This document shows positions 32,801 through 48,366 of a stretch of 64,000 nt of DNA, in pieces. Numbering within the stretch: the first letter of the stretch is position 1; each line of letters opens with the position of its first letter. This DNA is from Symbiodinium natans (lineage: Eukaryota; Sar; Dinophyceae; Suessiales; Symbiodiniaceae), in the NCBI GenBank assembly GCA_905221605.1, contig CAJNDS010000552.1, positions 51,079-115,078 on the forward strand, written 5' to 3'. Both the position numbers and the translations under genes were made by a program. The notes beneath the pieces were generated by a model, which was not told the origin of the DNA, ran no database searches, and saw nothing but the letters and a program-made list of their open reading frames with translations.

Positions 32801-33764
32801 TAGGGTTTGGGGCTCGCCTCGGCTCAGACCGGGGTCTGGCCACGTTCCCAACATGCTCGGAACCGAGGTACGGCGACGGACGCGCCATTTCCATTGGCAC
32901 CTGGGCGGCCGAAGAAAGTTGTCCACCTGCCAGGAAGGCAGGTGCTTGCAGGTCGCTTTGAATTGAGTCTCCTAGGCTCCAAGTGCCCTAGATTCATGGT
33001 TTTAGGTTCCCCAAAACCCCCCGAACCTCCCGCCAAGTGCCCCAAATTCATGGCTTTAGGTTCCCCAAATCCCCCCGAACCCCTCCCTAAATCTAGGGCG
33101 ACGTGGAGCCCCCTGGGTCCAATCCCAAGGAGAAGTTGTGGTGAAGGGAAAGCGCTGGGAGATGCAGCTGAAGGCAGTCAGGGTGTAAAAAGCTTATAGT
33201 TTTTGGCTTAAATCCTGAACCCTAACCCCCTAACTCCCCCCAATATTACAAGGGCATCGAGCCCAGCTGAACTTCTATGGGACTTCCTAAGGGAGGGTAA
33301 AGGCCCAAACCCCCCACCACGAGCGCACTCAAAGCTTTAGGCCCTAAGCCTTCCACCCCTAAACCTTCAACTCAAACTCTCAACCCCGAGCCGCACTTGG
33401 AATCCCTAGCCTTGAACCCTGCAAGCTCTTGAATTCCTATGTGGCAACATAAAAAAAGGGTGCGGGCGTTGGGTGGGGGGGAGAGGAGGGCCTCGGATTA
33501 TTGCTAGGACCCAGAGTAGGCCCTAGTTCCCCCTTTTTTGCTTTTGTTGCTGGGGTTCCCTAAGCAGCCCTTTGCAACCCCAAAAGGATACCTTTTAAAA
33601 CCCTAAACCCAAAACCCTGAATCCGAAACTCGTAGGTTCCTCTTGGGTCCAGATAGTCTCGATCCTGGGGGGTTCGGGATTGGGGTGGCTGCCGGGGGTG
33701 TCGAGGCGGACGTACCAGCGCTGCTGGCTTGCTTTTGCAAGGATGCTTTAAAACCGTGTATGTG

Positions 33765-33890
33765 AATATATATATATATAATATAACATAATATAGTATA
33801 ATATAATATAGTATAATATTTTATAATGTAATATAGTTTATATGTGTGTACATAGTTTTGTATGTATATATATATATGTACATACATAGT
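33765..33890. repeat. AT-rich microsatellite upstream of the membrane-protein gene
   Basis: TA dinucleotides pass into ATAATATAGTATAAT-type units and a second TA run ending about 95 bases before the chosen start codon of the gene at 33984. Confidence 0.85.
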
Positions 33891-33983
33891 GACGGTGTTA
33901 TAGTTTGCTTTTGTTTAAAGCAAATTATTTTAGCGTGTTCAACCCTTGCCCTCGGCGGTGTCGAGATCTCTTGCTTAACAGCC

Positions 33984-35078
33984 ATGGCGAAGGACCTCAA
34001 AAGCACAATCTTAGGGAGCGTCGCTGCGGTCGTGGGTGTCTATTTGCTCGCTGTCGTCTTGCCTCAGCACGTGGAGGAAACGCCGTCGCACCGGCGATAC
34101 TTGGACTCAGGAGGACTAGGTGCGGCAATCTGGGGCTCGCTTCTGATCTTCTACTTCGCTCCAAACATTGCTATGTCCGAAGACATCGAAGACACGGAAT
34201 GCGCCAAGCATTGGGAAGGCCAGCTGCATGGAACATCGGCCAATGAGGTTGTAAGTGTACTGGGCAAGCATGAGGACACCTTCTCATGCTGCGCGATGTT
34301 GAATCCTTTTGGTCGATTCGGCAGCTTCCTGTTTCTAGTCTTGCGTACAGTCGGCAACGCGGCCTTCATAGTCTACAACTTTTGCACCCTGCCGACACGA
34401 GATCCGGATGAGCGACTGAATCAAGCCAAGCACTGCGTAACATGGCTGGAGTTCCCTGGAACGGTGCTGGTTCTATCAATCATAACACTTTTGGCAATTG
34501 CCACGCTGTGCACATCGAACATGAAGCTTGCTTTGGCATGGCGAGACGCCCTGAAAGCAGCTTCGACCTTCTCGGTTCTGCAGACACTGCCGCTTGCGAG
34601 TCCAATGACTTTCAAGAAGACCATTGAAGAAGCCATCCGGACGAAGGGCCTTGTGCTTGGTATTGCAAAGAGCGTGCAATTCTTGTGGCTGGTGCCACTA
34701 GCCATCCTGTCCGTTCTTGTCAAGATTGGGCAGGTGGATTTCATCACCGAGACGATCGTTTGGGACTGGGGATTCTGGGAGTTCTTCGCGTTGGCCGGGT
34801 TTATCAACAACCTTGCAGGGCTCAGGGGCGACCATGATGCTGCAAAAGTAGAAGGGATGTTCCTGCTTGTGGACAAACGGGATCCGCAGACGCTCCGCGG
34901 ACTCTGGGAGAGCGAGGTGGCTGCCTCGGCTCAGCAGCTTTACGGGACTCTGGGTGCCTTGGTCGTCCTCTCCACCCTGTCGGAGCAGCATGTGTGCCAG
35001 CTGTTGAACCCCAGGAACAACATGAAAACCACGGGGCATGGTCCAGGGCTCTATGGGCTTCTGAAAGTGGAGCCCTGA
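33984..35078 (+). CDS. Uncharacterised multi-pass membrane protein (364 aa)
   Basis: An intronless frame of 364 codons with protein-like composition throughout. I start it at the ATG in GCCATGGCG: the frame is open further upstream, but that part is translated microsatellite without a good start. AACAG directly before this ATG could serve as a cis- or trans-splice acceptor. About six hydrophobic segments are visible, near residues 7-26, 45-66, 115-137, 159-180, 222-248 and 262-280, with a possible seventh near 330-345. The loop between segments two and three contains acidic residues and a CC pair. It probably sits in a cell or organelle membrane, but I recognise no transporter or enzyme motif. 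The absence of introns fits a retroposed gene. Telomere-like repeats are absent from its surroundings. Confidence 0.7.
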   Translation: MAKDLKSTILGSVAAVVGVYLLAVVLPQHVEETPSHRRYLDSGGLGAAIWGSLLIFYFAPNIAMSEDIEDTECAKHWEGQLHGTSANEVVSVLGKHEDTFSCCAMLNPFGRFGSFLFLVLRTVGNAAFIVYNFCTLPTRDPDERLNQAKHCVTWLEFPGTVLVLSIITLLAIATLCTSNMKLALAWRDALKAASTFSVLQTLPLASPMTFKKTIEEAIRTKGLVLGIAKSVQFLWLVPLAILSVLVKIGQVDFITETIVWDWGFWEFFALAGFINNLAGLRGDHDAAKVEGMFLLVDKRDPQTLRGLWESEVAASAQQLYGTLGALVVLSTLSEQHVCQLLNPRNNMKTTGHGPGLYGLLKVEP

Positions 35079-38480
<3,402 letters not shown>

Positions 38481-38486
38481 ACCCAT

Positions 38487-38629
38487 TTCTCCTAAACCCT
38501 AAACCCTAAACCCTAAACCCTAAACCCTAAACCCTAAACCCTAGACCCTAGACCCTAGACCCTAGACCCTAGACCCTAGACCCTAGACCCTAAACCCTAA
38601 GCCCTAAACCCTACACCCTAAACCCTAAA
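38487..38629. repeat. CCCTAAA array with CCCTAGA block, ending at the gap
   Basis: Ordinary CCCTAAA units surround seven consecutive CCCTAGA variant units (about 38539-38587). The array runs directly into the N run, so its true length is unknown. Confidence 0.95.
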
Positions 38630-38729
38630 NNNNNNNNNNNNNNNNNNNNNNNNNNNNNNNNNNNNNNNNNNNNNNNNNNNNNNNNNNNNNNNNNNNNNNN
38701 NNNNNNNNNNNNNNNNNNNNNNNNNNNNN
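38630..38729. other. Assembly gap (100 N)
   Basis: Exactly 100 N, a conventional placeholder. A telomere-like array lies on one side and a tetranucleotide repeat on the other, so the two sides may not be truly adjacent. Confidence 0.99.
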
Positions 38730-39050
<321 letters not shown>

Positions 39051-39060
39051 TCAAGTGTGA

Positions 39061-41766
39061 GTCTGAGACGTGCTGACCTTGAGGGTGCTATGCATGGGGC
39101 TATGCATCACCAAGGTCGAAGACATCTGTCCCAGGAGCAGCAGGCAACTGTTTCCTGGGAAACACGTCACACGAGGTCAGAGTCTGATAGGCGCTATAGT
39201 AGCTCTTTCACAGCTTCTTCTCATCGTGCGTGATGCATGGTCCGGCTGCATTTTTTTAGATTAGAGGGTCACTGGCACCTGTTCCAGAAGCCTTGATGCG
39301 CGTCGTTGCGTGGCAGGCCACGGGTCGTGCGGAAACAGCTGCCAAAGAAGCAGCAACTGCCGAGGCAGAGCCTGTTTAGGGTTTAGGGTTTAGGGTTTAA
39401 TTAAGGTAAGAATTATGAGAGCCGGGGTCCGTGTTGGATTCGCGGTAAAACGGATGGCTGTATCCGAGCATAGATTTGAACAGCTGTAGCTTCAAGCTGC
39501 GCAGTGGCCGAAGCGATCGAGTAATCCCAAGGCTCACCCGCTCAACCACTCAACTAACCCCCCCCCAAAAAACACACCGAAACCCTACAGCCTAAAGCTC
39601 CTGTCCTGAAACCCTGAACGCCCCGTCCCCCCCCCCTCATATGGACACCTGAGACCCGTACTCTCTGACCCTGGTTGACATTGCTCATCATTGCTCCATT
39701 TGCTGAGGCCCACAGCGCTCCCCAGAGGCCTCCAGGGGTGCTTCAACATCCACCCCGGAGGTTGAAATTTGCTGTTGGTTTATTCTTCTTGCTGTATGGG
39801 GGGTTACGAATATCAGGGACCCCCAAGCCTAACATAGACCCCAAAAGAGTAGGATCCCCTTAGAATCAGGACCCCAATAAGGCACCCCTAAGTTCACCAC
39901 CATATAGTGTGGAAGTGGAAGGGGGAGGGGGGGTGGTCAGTCGGGTGAGGTAGGGCTATGGGGGTAGGCAGGGTGTCCAGAAAAAGCAAGACATCGCTGG
40001 TTCTGACTCCGAAAGAAGGAGAAAGCTTGGGGTAAGAAAGACTCCGTTCCTGTTGAAAAGACACACACCCCAGACCATAAGCATTCCGAAGCTCTAAAGC
40101 CCCGAAACCGACAAACCCTAAATCCCCACTGCTTTCCATCATTGCAGCTGCAAAACGATCTCCCGCCACGTTTTGTAGGTGGTGTAGCTCAACTCACCTG
40201 AGACGAAGGTAGTTCACTCGTTCACCACACCAAAGAGGCCGAACGAATGTAGAGTTTTTAAATACCGTACGAGTTTCATTAGGATTTCAGTATAAAGGGC
40301 TAAGGATGTGGAGCATTATCAGGTTTATGCTTCTGTGGATGTGGACATATGCACATGTGCGAGCATTCGAGCTTCGAGTATACGCACACCTATGCAAGGT
40401 TAAACCACAAAAATCAACAACTGCCGGCGCCACTGCACTCAGTGCAGCAGCTTCGGTGAAAAGGAAGGAAGCATTTTATCAATCCAAGCGGTTTTGGGTA
40501 CGATAGGGGGGATCCAAGGAGGGCGGTCGGGTGACGTAGGGCTTGGGGGAAGGCGTCTGGAAAAAGGTCTCGTCCATGTCAGTTTTTTTGTGGTTGTGGG
40601 GCGGATGCCGGGAGGGTGGAGGGACGGATGGGTTTAGGAAAGGAGAAAAAGGGGTGGGGGGTAGATAAATTAGGAAGAAGGGGTACAGGGAGTTAGGTCG
40701 TGTTCGGTTGAAGATTGAGGGTTTAGGGTTCCGGGCCAGTTTCTGGTCTAGGGGCTCAGGCTTGTACGAGAGCGTCGAAACCCAGCGCTGTGCAGTGGGT
40801 TGCTGCATTTGTCGAAGGCCCTCTTTACCCGTGCGCAGCAAAGCGGAGGCAGGGCAGCAGCTGGGTGTGGGGGGAACTCAGCACTGCCCGGTATCCTGCT
40901 TCTATTGGCGGTCTTAAGTTCGCATGCCAGCAGTCGGCCAAGGGCTCGATGCTTCTCATCTAGCTCACTTGGTACATATGAGAGCAAGTGTAAGAAGTCT
41001 CAGTGTCTCTGCGTGGGCCGCCAGCTTGAAGTTTAGCGCGAGGCCACGTCTTGCAGCAGTCCCGTGACACCAATAGGCTGGGCGCCTAGACATCGGCGTG
41101 AAGTTGAGTATCGCACCTTCGCATCATTGCAGAAGCTTCTCCACCAATATTCCTTCTTCATGAGTATATCAGCTGCTACACGATGTCCGGAGCTGAAGGT
41201 GTGCAGGACCCTGCCGCCCTCCGGTCATCACCTGGAAGGAGCCATGGCTTGATTCCGACTCCCCACCGCAGGCTTTGGATAGCTTGATGCGTGTACCTTC
41301 AAGCCAAATGAACGGGAAGATCCCCGAAAGTAGCAGGTACGTGCAGACGCTTGTGCATCGCCCGCCTCGGGTCTTCGTTTTTTTTTCGAGGGGTCCCTAG
41401 ATCCGAGCATTCCTGTTGGTTAGTAGGGAATGAGGGAATGAGGTGCCCCATATCCCCCTATAATTTTAACGCTACGCGACCCGCCTCGGCCCGGCCCAGC
41501 GCATCCGCGTGAGCATGGTGATTCCGCAGCGCCCAAGTCGCTGGACCCCAAGCAATAAGGGTTGGGTTTAGGGTTTAGGGTTCCGGGTTTATGGTTTATG
41601 GTTTAGTTTAGGATTGAGGGCTTAGGGCTCAAGGTTCACGCTTTGGGGTTTAGGGTTTTTTTGGGAGTAGGGTTCAAGACGGTTCGGCTTGGATTGATCG
41701 TAGGGTTGAGCCAGGCCCCTCAGGGGCGTAGGGGGAGTGGGGGGGGAAGGGGGGCGGAGGGGGGTG

Positions 41767-41799
<33 letters not shown>

Positions 41800-42719
41800 A
41801 AGAAAAAGGGGATGGGCGCCTGCTGGGAGGGGCTTCAACTGCCTCTGGTCCTGGCGAACCGTCCGCTTGCGGACCCCGGTTTCCTAGGGGGGGGGTACCC
41901 ATTTGAGGCAAAAAAAGGGGTCCGAAAAGTGGCTTTGAGGATTTGGAGGGGGGTGCCTGTTCTGACAACCTATACACCTCCGGCCCGAGGCCTCGGCGGA
42001 TATATATATATATATATATATATATCCTGTAAGGGATTATCGAAGGTACCCTAAACCCTAAACCTGAAACCCTAAACCCTAAACCCTAAACCTCATTCCC
42101 TACTAGCCAACAGTAAGGCAAGGGGGAGTGCCATGTCCGCCCCCTTGCGAGCTTTCTCAGGAGCCCTCGCTCGTTTCACTTCCCAAGTCCATGTCGCGAG
42201 CTCGGCATGCTTGGGGTTTTAGGGTTTAGGGTTTAGGGCCTAGGGTTTAGGGTTTAGGGGCTGGGTGATGTTTAGGCTCTTCAGGAGAGCACTGACAGAC
42301 GTGGCAGGAGTAGAACTTCCCCGATCACTGGCATGCCTTAAAGCTTCCTGGGCTCTCACTCATGAATCAACTGCGCTGTATGCTGGGAAGGCTATCGAGT
42401 GCAAGCCCAGAAGCAGGAGCATGGCAAACTCGACCGCGGGCACTGGTGTTTGATCGGCATGGGGAGTGCTTTTGGCAGCTTAAGCTTTCTAGGGATTATA
42501 GTCCATAGTACCTGCCCAACATTGAGATCTCTGCATGCATGTTTGCAATGGAAGGTCATATCAACATGTCGGCGGTAGCAAGAGGCGCCGCAGATGCCGA
42601 CGCCTCAGCTCATTGCAAGTCTGTCTCACGGGATCTCCTATTGTGGGACCTTAAGTCGAGTCCTTGGCAAGCCCCAGGCCATAAACCCTCCCGGCTTTCA
42701 TAGTGGGCCCTAACTAAGA
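39061..42719. other. 3.7 kb with no assignable gene
   Basis: Contains a decayed inverted-repeat family member (about 39797-39893), TTTAGGG-type tracts near 39373-39398, 41560-41660 and 42215-42258, a CCCTAAA tract near 42046-42090, a 29-base G run at 41768-41796 and a TA microsatellite at about 41999-42026. A tRNA-like stretch near 39412-39560 is discussed as a finding. No coding domain is visible. Confidence 0.4.
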
Positions 42720-44990
42720 GTCGGACTCCAGTAGGGCGCCATTGAGCAGTTCAAGCGGCTGCTGCAGGCCTTCCAGTCTGCAGCCGTTCCGACGCCTTCC
42801 CCGAGGTGCGAGAAAGCTGAGAGAGCTGCATGTGGGGGCCAGTGACCTGTTTGGGGTTCAGGCGGCCATGTAGAGCTGGGCGATGAGAGTTATTCAGGGT
42901 TCAGCTGCAACTCGGTTCTTCTTGTGCCGATGTACTTCCTGATCCCCGCTTGTTGGCCACACAGTCACAGTAGCCTTTTGATCGTGTGTCCATGTACGAT
43001 CATGTTCGGATACACGCGGCTAAAAAATGATTATAAAGGATCCTGACAAGATCCGAACTCCTCGAGGCAGAATCCACCAAGCGAAGCGCGGCTCAGGCCG
43101 GAGATCTGATTAGGTTTGACTACCTTGATGTCAGTCACTGTTTTGCAAGTCTGCCAAGGCACCTCTGTAGGCAAGCCTCTCGCTGAAGCCCCGAAAGGTC
43201 CGGAGAGGCGGATCTGCCAGCGCTGCCGCAGCAGGTGGAACAGGAGAGAGCTGATTTTCAACTGATCTCTGGGCCATACACTCTCCACATCAAAGCACCA
43301 GCATGGCCAGATGCTCCGGGAAAAACAGGGTGTATGCACGTGCATTCACAAAGCCACTGGTGAAGATAAAGGCTCGCAGCCCGCCATTGCATGACCACGT
43401 GTCATGAGCAAGTGAATTAGATGTGCTTAAACACTATCAAGCCTTCCGCCTCTGCTCTGCGCACTTATTTGTGAGGAGTTGCCCGTCACGGCGGCGTCCG
43501 CCAGCCCGGGGCCCTAGACTCTTAGATGTCGCGGGGCTTGCCCACTCATACCTATACATCAAAGGAGAACGGCGAGGGCGCCGAGGCCTCTTCTTCGCTC
43601 CTTCCATGGCATGAAACATTACATGCGGACCTCGAATATAAAGTACATAAATTTCGACTATGTGAGAGCAGGCAAGTCCCGTTCATGGTCTGGCGCACGC
43701 TGTCCGGAACGTTATTCCTCGGTGCAAGCCACGATTTTACATTGCCTTCAGCCATGCAGCCTTTCACACCTTAAGGGCTCCGAGCGTCTGGCTGATGTGC
43801 TACGCGTCAGCACTTGCAGCTCGCAAGAGTAAGGAGAGTACCCGGTCGTCAAGGCACACTCGTCGGCGGCAGGGGCGGTAGTCCTGCTGAGCTCGGTGCA
43901 ACGTGTATATAAGTGTACTTTCTCAGCAGAGGCTTCTGTAAGGCCCTGGCATCAGCGCAGCGATCCTTCCTTCGAGTACAGAGGTATAGTTGCAGGTACA
44001 CGGTTGAATCCCTGGAGTAAAGGCCGATATGGAGACTGGGCCCGATACTGAAAGCCCAATGTGCATCAAATCGAGTGGCGCCTTTCCGTTAAGCAATGGA
44101 GACGCTCAGAAGGCTTCCGCACTGCCAGACGTTCACTTCCAGAGGTCAGACTGCCGCTCAGGTGCAAAGCCTGTGGAAGCAAAGGGCTATGTGCCAGCTC
44201 ACTCAGCCAACCTGCATCGCAGCGCTTGCCCGCCCTGAACCCTGACGCCCCCAAGCTTTCCAGAACCCATGCTTCTGCCAACTTCAGCCCGCGCCAAGCA
44301 AGGTTGGGCTGCCGAGAGGACAGCGAAGCTGACTCTCAAGGCAAAAGCAGCAGCGTGAGAGTCTAACAGTGGAGCTTGCGGGGGTGGGTGGGTGGATCGG
44401 GCGGAAGTGACATCGCCGGGTCTTGGATTGTTAGGCCCGGGGAAGGAGGCACGGAAGAATGGGCGTACGGGTCAATTGCCTTCGCCAGGCGCCATGAGCA
44501 TTCCGCTGGAGGCCCGCGGTGCATTGCAGGTGGGGATGATTGCGCGCACGATCTCCGATTTCCGAACCCTACTGCATCTAGCTGAACTTCGAAGCCTGAG
44601 CAGTGCTGTGACTCGATGGAGTCAGGGAAAAATCCTCTGAGACCTATCAGAGAAATACCCCTCAGCGCCAGGAGACTGCCAGTTGTGCCGAACACACTCG
44701 CACTGACTCGACTCTGCTCGACCTCCCCCTTCCGACTTCCCCCACATGTCGTAGAGACCTCCCAAAACCCTGCACCTTCAATTCAAAACCCGATACACCC
44801 CAAAACGCAACAAAGCCCGGCCCGACAGCCGCAAGTCCAAAGAACCCTGCAAGAATCTGGAGGACCTCGGTCTGCTGTCTGAAGAACTACCGTCGCAATG
44901 CGGCCGGGGTGGTGGAGACAGCGAGGCGGTATTGCGTGGGGCATTGCCGGGGGCGTCTAGACTCTAAACTTTTCTGAGCCTCACGCGGAC
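42720..44990. repeat. Tandem array unit 1 (type A, 2271 bp)
   Basis: First and most diverged of four related units, each starting at GGACTCCAG followed by GGGCGC. It shares with unit 3 a version of the region after CACAGTAGCCTTT that contains GTACGATCATGTTCGG. It carries about 440 extra bases around 43560-44030 relative to the later units. One block encodes a peptide of the form QFKRLLQAFQSAAVPTPS, which gains one in-frame codon in units 2-4. The last block (about 44845-44965) is the conserved acidic-peptide block. Confidence 0.8.
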
Positions 44991-46773
44991 GTAACCGGAC
45001 TCCAGTAGGGCGCAGTTGAGATCCGTTGCGCAGTTCAAGCGGAATCTGCTGCAGGCCTTCCAGTCTGCAGCTGTTCCGACGCCTTCCCTGAGGCGGGCAC
45101 AGTAGCCTTTTCATCGTGTGTCCATGTACAGTCGTGTACAATGCACGTTTGCACACGGCGAATCATGGCTACGTATTGACCAAAAGATTCCCGAGAAAGT
45201 TCCGAACTCCTCGAGGCAGAATCCACCAAGCGAAGCGCCGCTCAGGCCGGAGATGATTAACTTCGACTACGGAGATGTCAGTCTGGATCTGTTTTGCATG
45301 TCCGCCAAGGCACTTCTGTAGCCAAGTCTTACAGGTCCAGAGAAGCGGATCTGCCAGCGCTGCCACAGCAGGTGGAACAGGAGTGAGCTGATTCTGCAAC
45401 ACACCTCTGTGCCCCTGTGCCATACACGAGGTAAAGCGTAGCAGCATGGCCGCATCATCCGGCATGTTCAGCAATCAGGGTGTATTCACATGCAAGGATC
45501 ATGGCCCGTCACGGTGTGATCGCGTGATCATGTATCATGACCAAGTGAAACTAAGTCAGTGCTTTCAGAGCCTTTCAAGACGGGATACCGCGAAACCTTC
45601 CAACATTCGCAAACGGGATAGCCCCCGTCGCATGGCGATCTTTCGATATCGGCTCATCAAACACTATTCACGCATATTCATGCCTTCCGCCCTGTTCTGC
45701 ACATTGATGCGAGGACTTGCCCGTCACAGCGGCGTTTGCCAGCCCGGGGCCAAAGATGCTTAGATGTCGTAGCTTGGCCACTTCTACATCAGACAGGTAC
45801 AAAGTTCAATGCCTGGCGACAAGACCCATAGGACACGATGCTGAAAACCCACAATGCATCAGAGCGTGTGGCATCTTACTGTACCTTAAGCAATGGAGAC
45901 CCTCAGAAGGCTTCCGCACTTCCAGAGGTCAGACTGCCGCTCAGGTGCAAAGCCTGCAGAAGCAAAGGGCTATGCGCCAGCTCACTCAGCCAACCCGCAT
46001 CGCAGCGCTTGCCCGCCCTGAACCCTGACGCCCCCAACCTTTCCAGAACCCATGCTTCTGCCAACTTCAGCCAGCGCCAAGCAAGGTTGGGCTGCCGAGA
46101 GGACAGCGAAGCTGACTCTCAAGGCAAAAGCGGCAGCGTGAGAGTCTAACAGTGGAGCTTGGGGGGGTGGGTGGGTGGATCGGGCGTAAGTGACATCGGC
46201 GGGTCTTGGATTGTTAGGCCCGGGGAAGGAGGTACGGAAGAATGGGCGCACGGGTCAATTGCCTTCGCCAGGCGCCATGAGCATTCCGCTGGAGGCCCGC
46301 GGTGCATTGCAGGTGGAGATGATTCCGCGAACGATCTCCGATTTCCGAACCCTACTGCATCTAGCTGAACTTCGAAGCCTGATCAGTGCTGTGACTCGAT
46401 GGAGTCAGGGAAAAATCCTCTGAGACCTATCAGAGAAATACCCCTCAGCGCCAGGAGACTGCCAGTTGTGCCGAACACACTCGCACTGACTCGACTCTGC
46501 TCGACCTCCCCCTTCCGACTTCCCCCACATGTCGTAGAGACCCCCCAAAACCCTGCACCTTCAACCCAAAATTCGATACACCCCAAAACGCAACAAAGCC
46601 CGGCCCGACAGCCGCAAGTCCAAAGAACCCTGCAAGAATCTGGAGGACCTCGGTCTGCTGTCTGAAGAACTACCGTCGCAATGCGGCCGGGGTGGTGGAG
46701 ACAGCGAGGCGGTATTGTGTGGGGCATTGCCGGGGGCGTCTAGACTCTACACTTTTCTGAGCCTCACGCGGAA
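44991..46773. repeat. Tandem array unit 2 (type B, 1783 bp)
   Basis: Very similar to unit 4 over the shared length. Both contain a stretch with TGTACAATGCACGTTTGC that replaces the type A sequence, and a block of about 190 bases with GATCGCGTGATCATGTATC that is deleted in unit 3. Confidence 0.88.
46640..46743 (+). CDS. Candidate coding block repeated in the array
   Basis: An open frame with the core EELPSQCG-RGGGD is present in units 1, 2 and 3 (near 44850-44966, 46635-46743 and 48225-48350). A diverged relative at 50326-50420 has EELSSQCG-QGGGD. Many of the base differences between array and relative are at third codon positions, as expected if the peptide was conserved. No protein family is recognised, and the exon boundaries are not resolved. 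Confidence 0.35.
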
Positions 46774-48366
46774 GTAACCGGACTCCAGCAGGGCGCAGTT
46801 GAGATCCGTTGCGCAGTTCAAGCGGAATCTGCTGCAGGCCTTCCAGTCTGCAGCTGTTCCGACGCCTTCCCTGAGGCGGGCACAGTAGCCTTTTGATCGT
46901 GTGTCCATGTACGATCATGTTCGGTTACACTCGGCTAAAGAATGATTAAAGATTCCCGAGAAAGTTCCGAACTCCTCGAGGCAAAGTCCACCAAGCGAAG
47001 CGCCGCTGAGGCGGGAGATCTGGTTAACTTCGACTACCGAGATGTCAGTCTGGATCTGTTTTGCATGTCCGCCAAGGCACTTCTGTAGGCAAGTCTTACA
47101 GTCTTACAGGTCCAGAGAAGCGGATCTGCCAGCGCTGCCACAGCAGGTGGAACAGGAGCGAGCTGGTCTGCAACACACCCCTGTGCCCCTGTGCCATACA
47201 CGAGGTAGAGCGTAGCAGCATGGCCGCATCATCCGGCATGTTCAGCAATCAGGGTGTATTCACATGCAAGGATCACGGTAGCCCCCGCTGCACATTGATG
47301 GGAGGACTTGCCCGTCAAATCGGCGTCTGCCAGCCCGGGGCCAAAGACGCTTAGATGTCGTGGCTTGGCCACTTCTACATCAGACAGGTACAAAGTTCAA
47401 TGCCTCGCGTCAAGACCCATATAGATAGAGGACATGATGCTGAAAGCCCACAATGCATCAGAGCGTGTGGCATCTTACTGTACCTTAAGCAATGGAGACC
47501 CTCAGAAGGCTTCCGCACTTCCAGAGGTCAGACTGCCGCTCAGGTGCAAAGCCTGCAGAAGCAAAGGGCTATGCGCCAGCTCACTCAGCCAACCTGCTTC
47601 GCATGCCCGCCCTGAACCCTGACGCCCCCAACCTTTCCAGAACCCATGCTTCTGCCAACTTCAGCCAGCGCCAAGCAAGGTTGGGCTGCCGAGAGGACAG
47701 CGAAGCTGACTCTCAAGGCAAAAGCAGCAGCGTGAGAGTCTAACAGTGGAGCTTGGGGGGGTGGGTGGGTGGATCGGGCGTAAGTGACATCGGCGGATCT
47801 CGGATTGTTAGGCCCGGGGAAGGAGGTACGGAAGAATGGGCGTACGGGTCAATTGCCTTCGCCAGGCGCCATGAGCATTCCGCTGGAGGCCCGCGGTACA
47901 TTGCAGGTGGAGATGATTCCGCGAACGATCTCCGATTTCCGAACCCTACTGCATCTAGCTGAACTTCGAAGCCTGAGCAGTGCTGTGACTCGATGGAGTC
48001 AGGGAAAAATCCTCTGAGCCCTATCAGAGAAATACCCCTCAGCGCCAGGAGACTGCCAGTTGTGCCCAACACACTCGCACTGACTATACTCTACTCGACC
48101 TCCCCCTTCCGACTTCCCCCACATGTCGTAGAGACCCCCAAAACCCTGCACCTTCAACCCAAAATTCGATACACCCCAAAACGCAACAAAGCCCGGCCCG
48201 ACAGCCGCAAGTCCAAAGAACCCTGCAAGAATCTGGAGGACCTCGGTCTGCTTTCTGAAGAACTATCGTCGCAATGCGGACGGGGTGGTGGAGACAGCGA
48301 GGCGGTATTGTGTGGGGCATTGCCGGGGGCGTCTAGACTCTACACTTCTCTGAGCCTCACGCGGAC
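46774..48366. repeat. Tandem array unit 3 (type A, 1593 bp)
   Basis: Has the type A signature after CACAGTAGCCTTTT and an internal deletion near 47280 that removes the block present in units 2 and 4. Otherwise it is close to unit 2. Confidence 0.88.

Noticed and set aside
33846-33983. Upstream extension of the membrane-protein gene
   Set aside because: The extension starts at GTG and translates a microsatellite into Tyr/Ile/Val repeats; the ATG at 33984 is a far better start.
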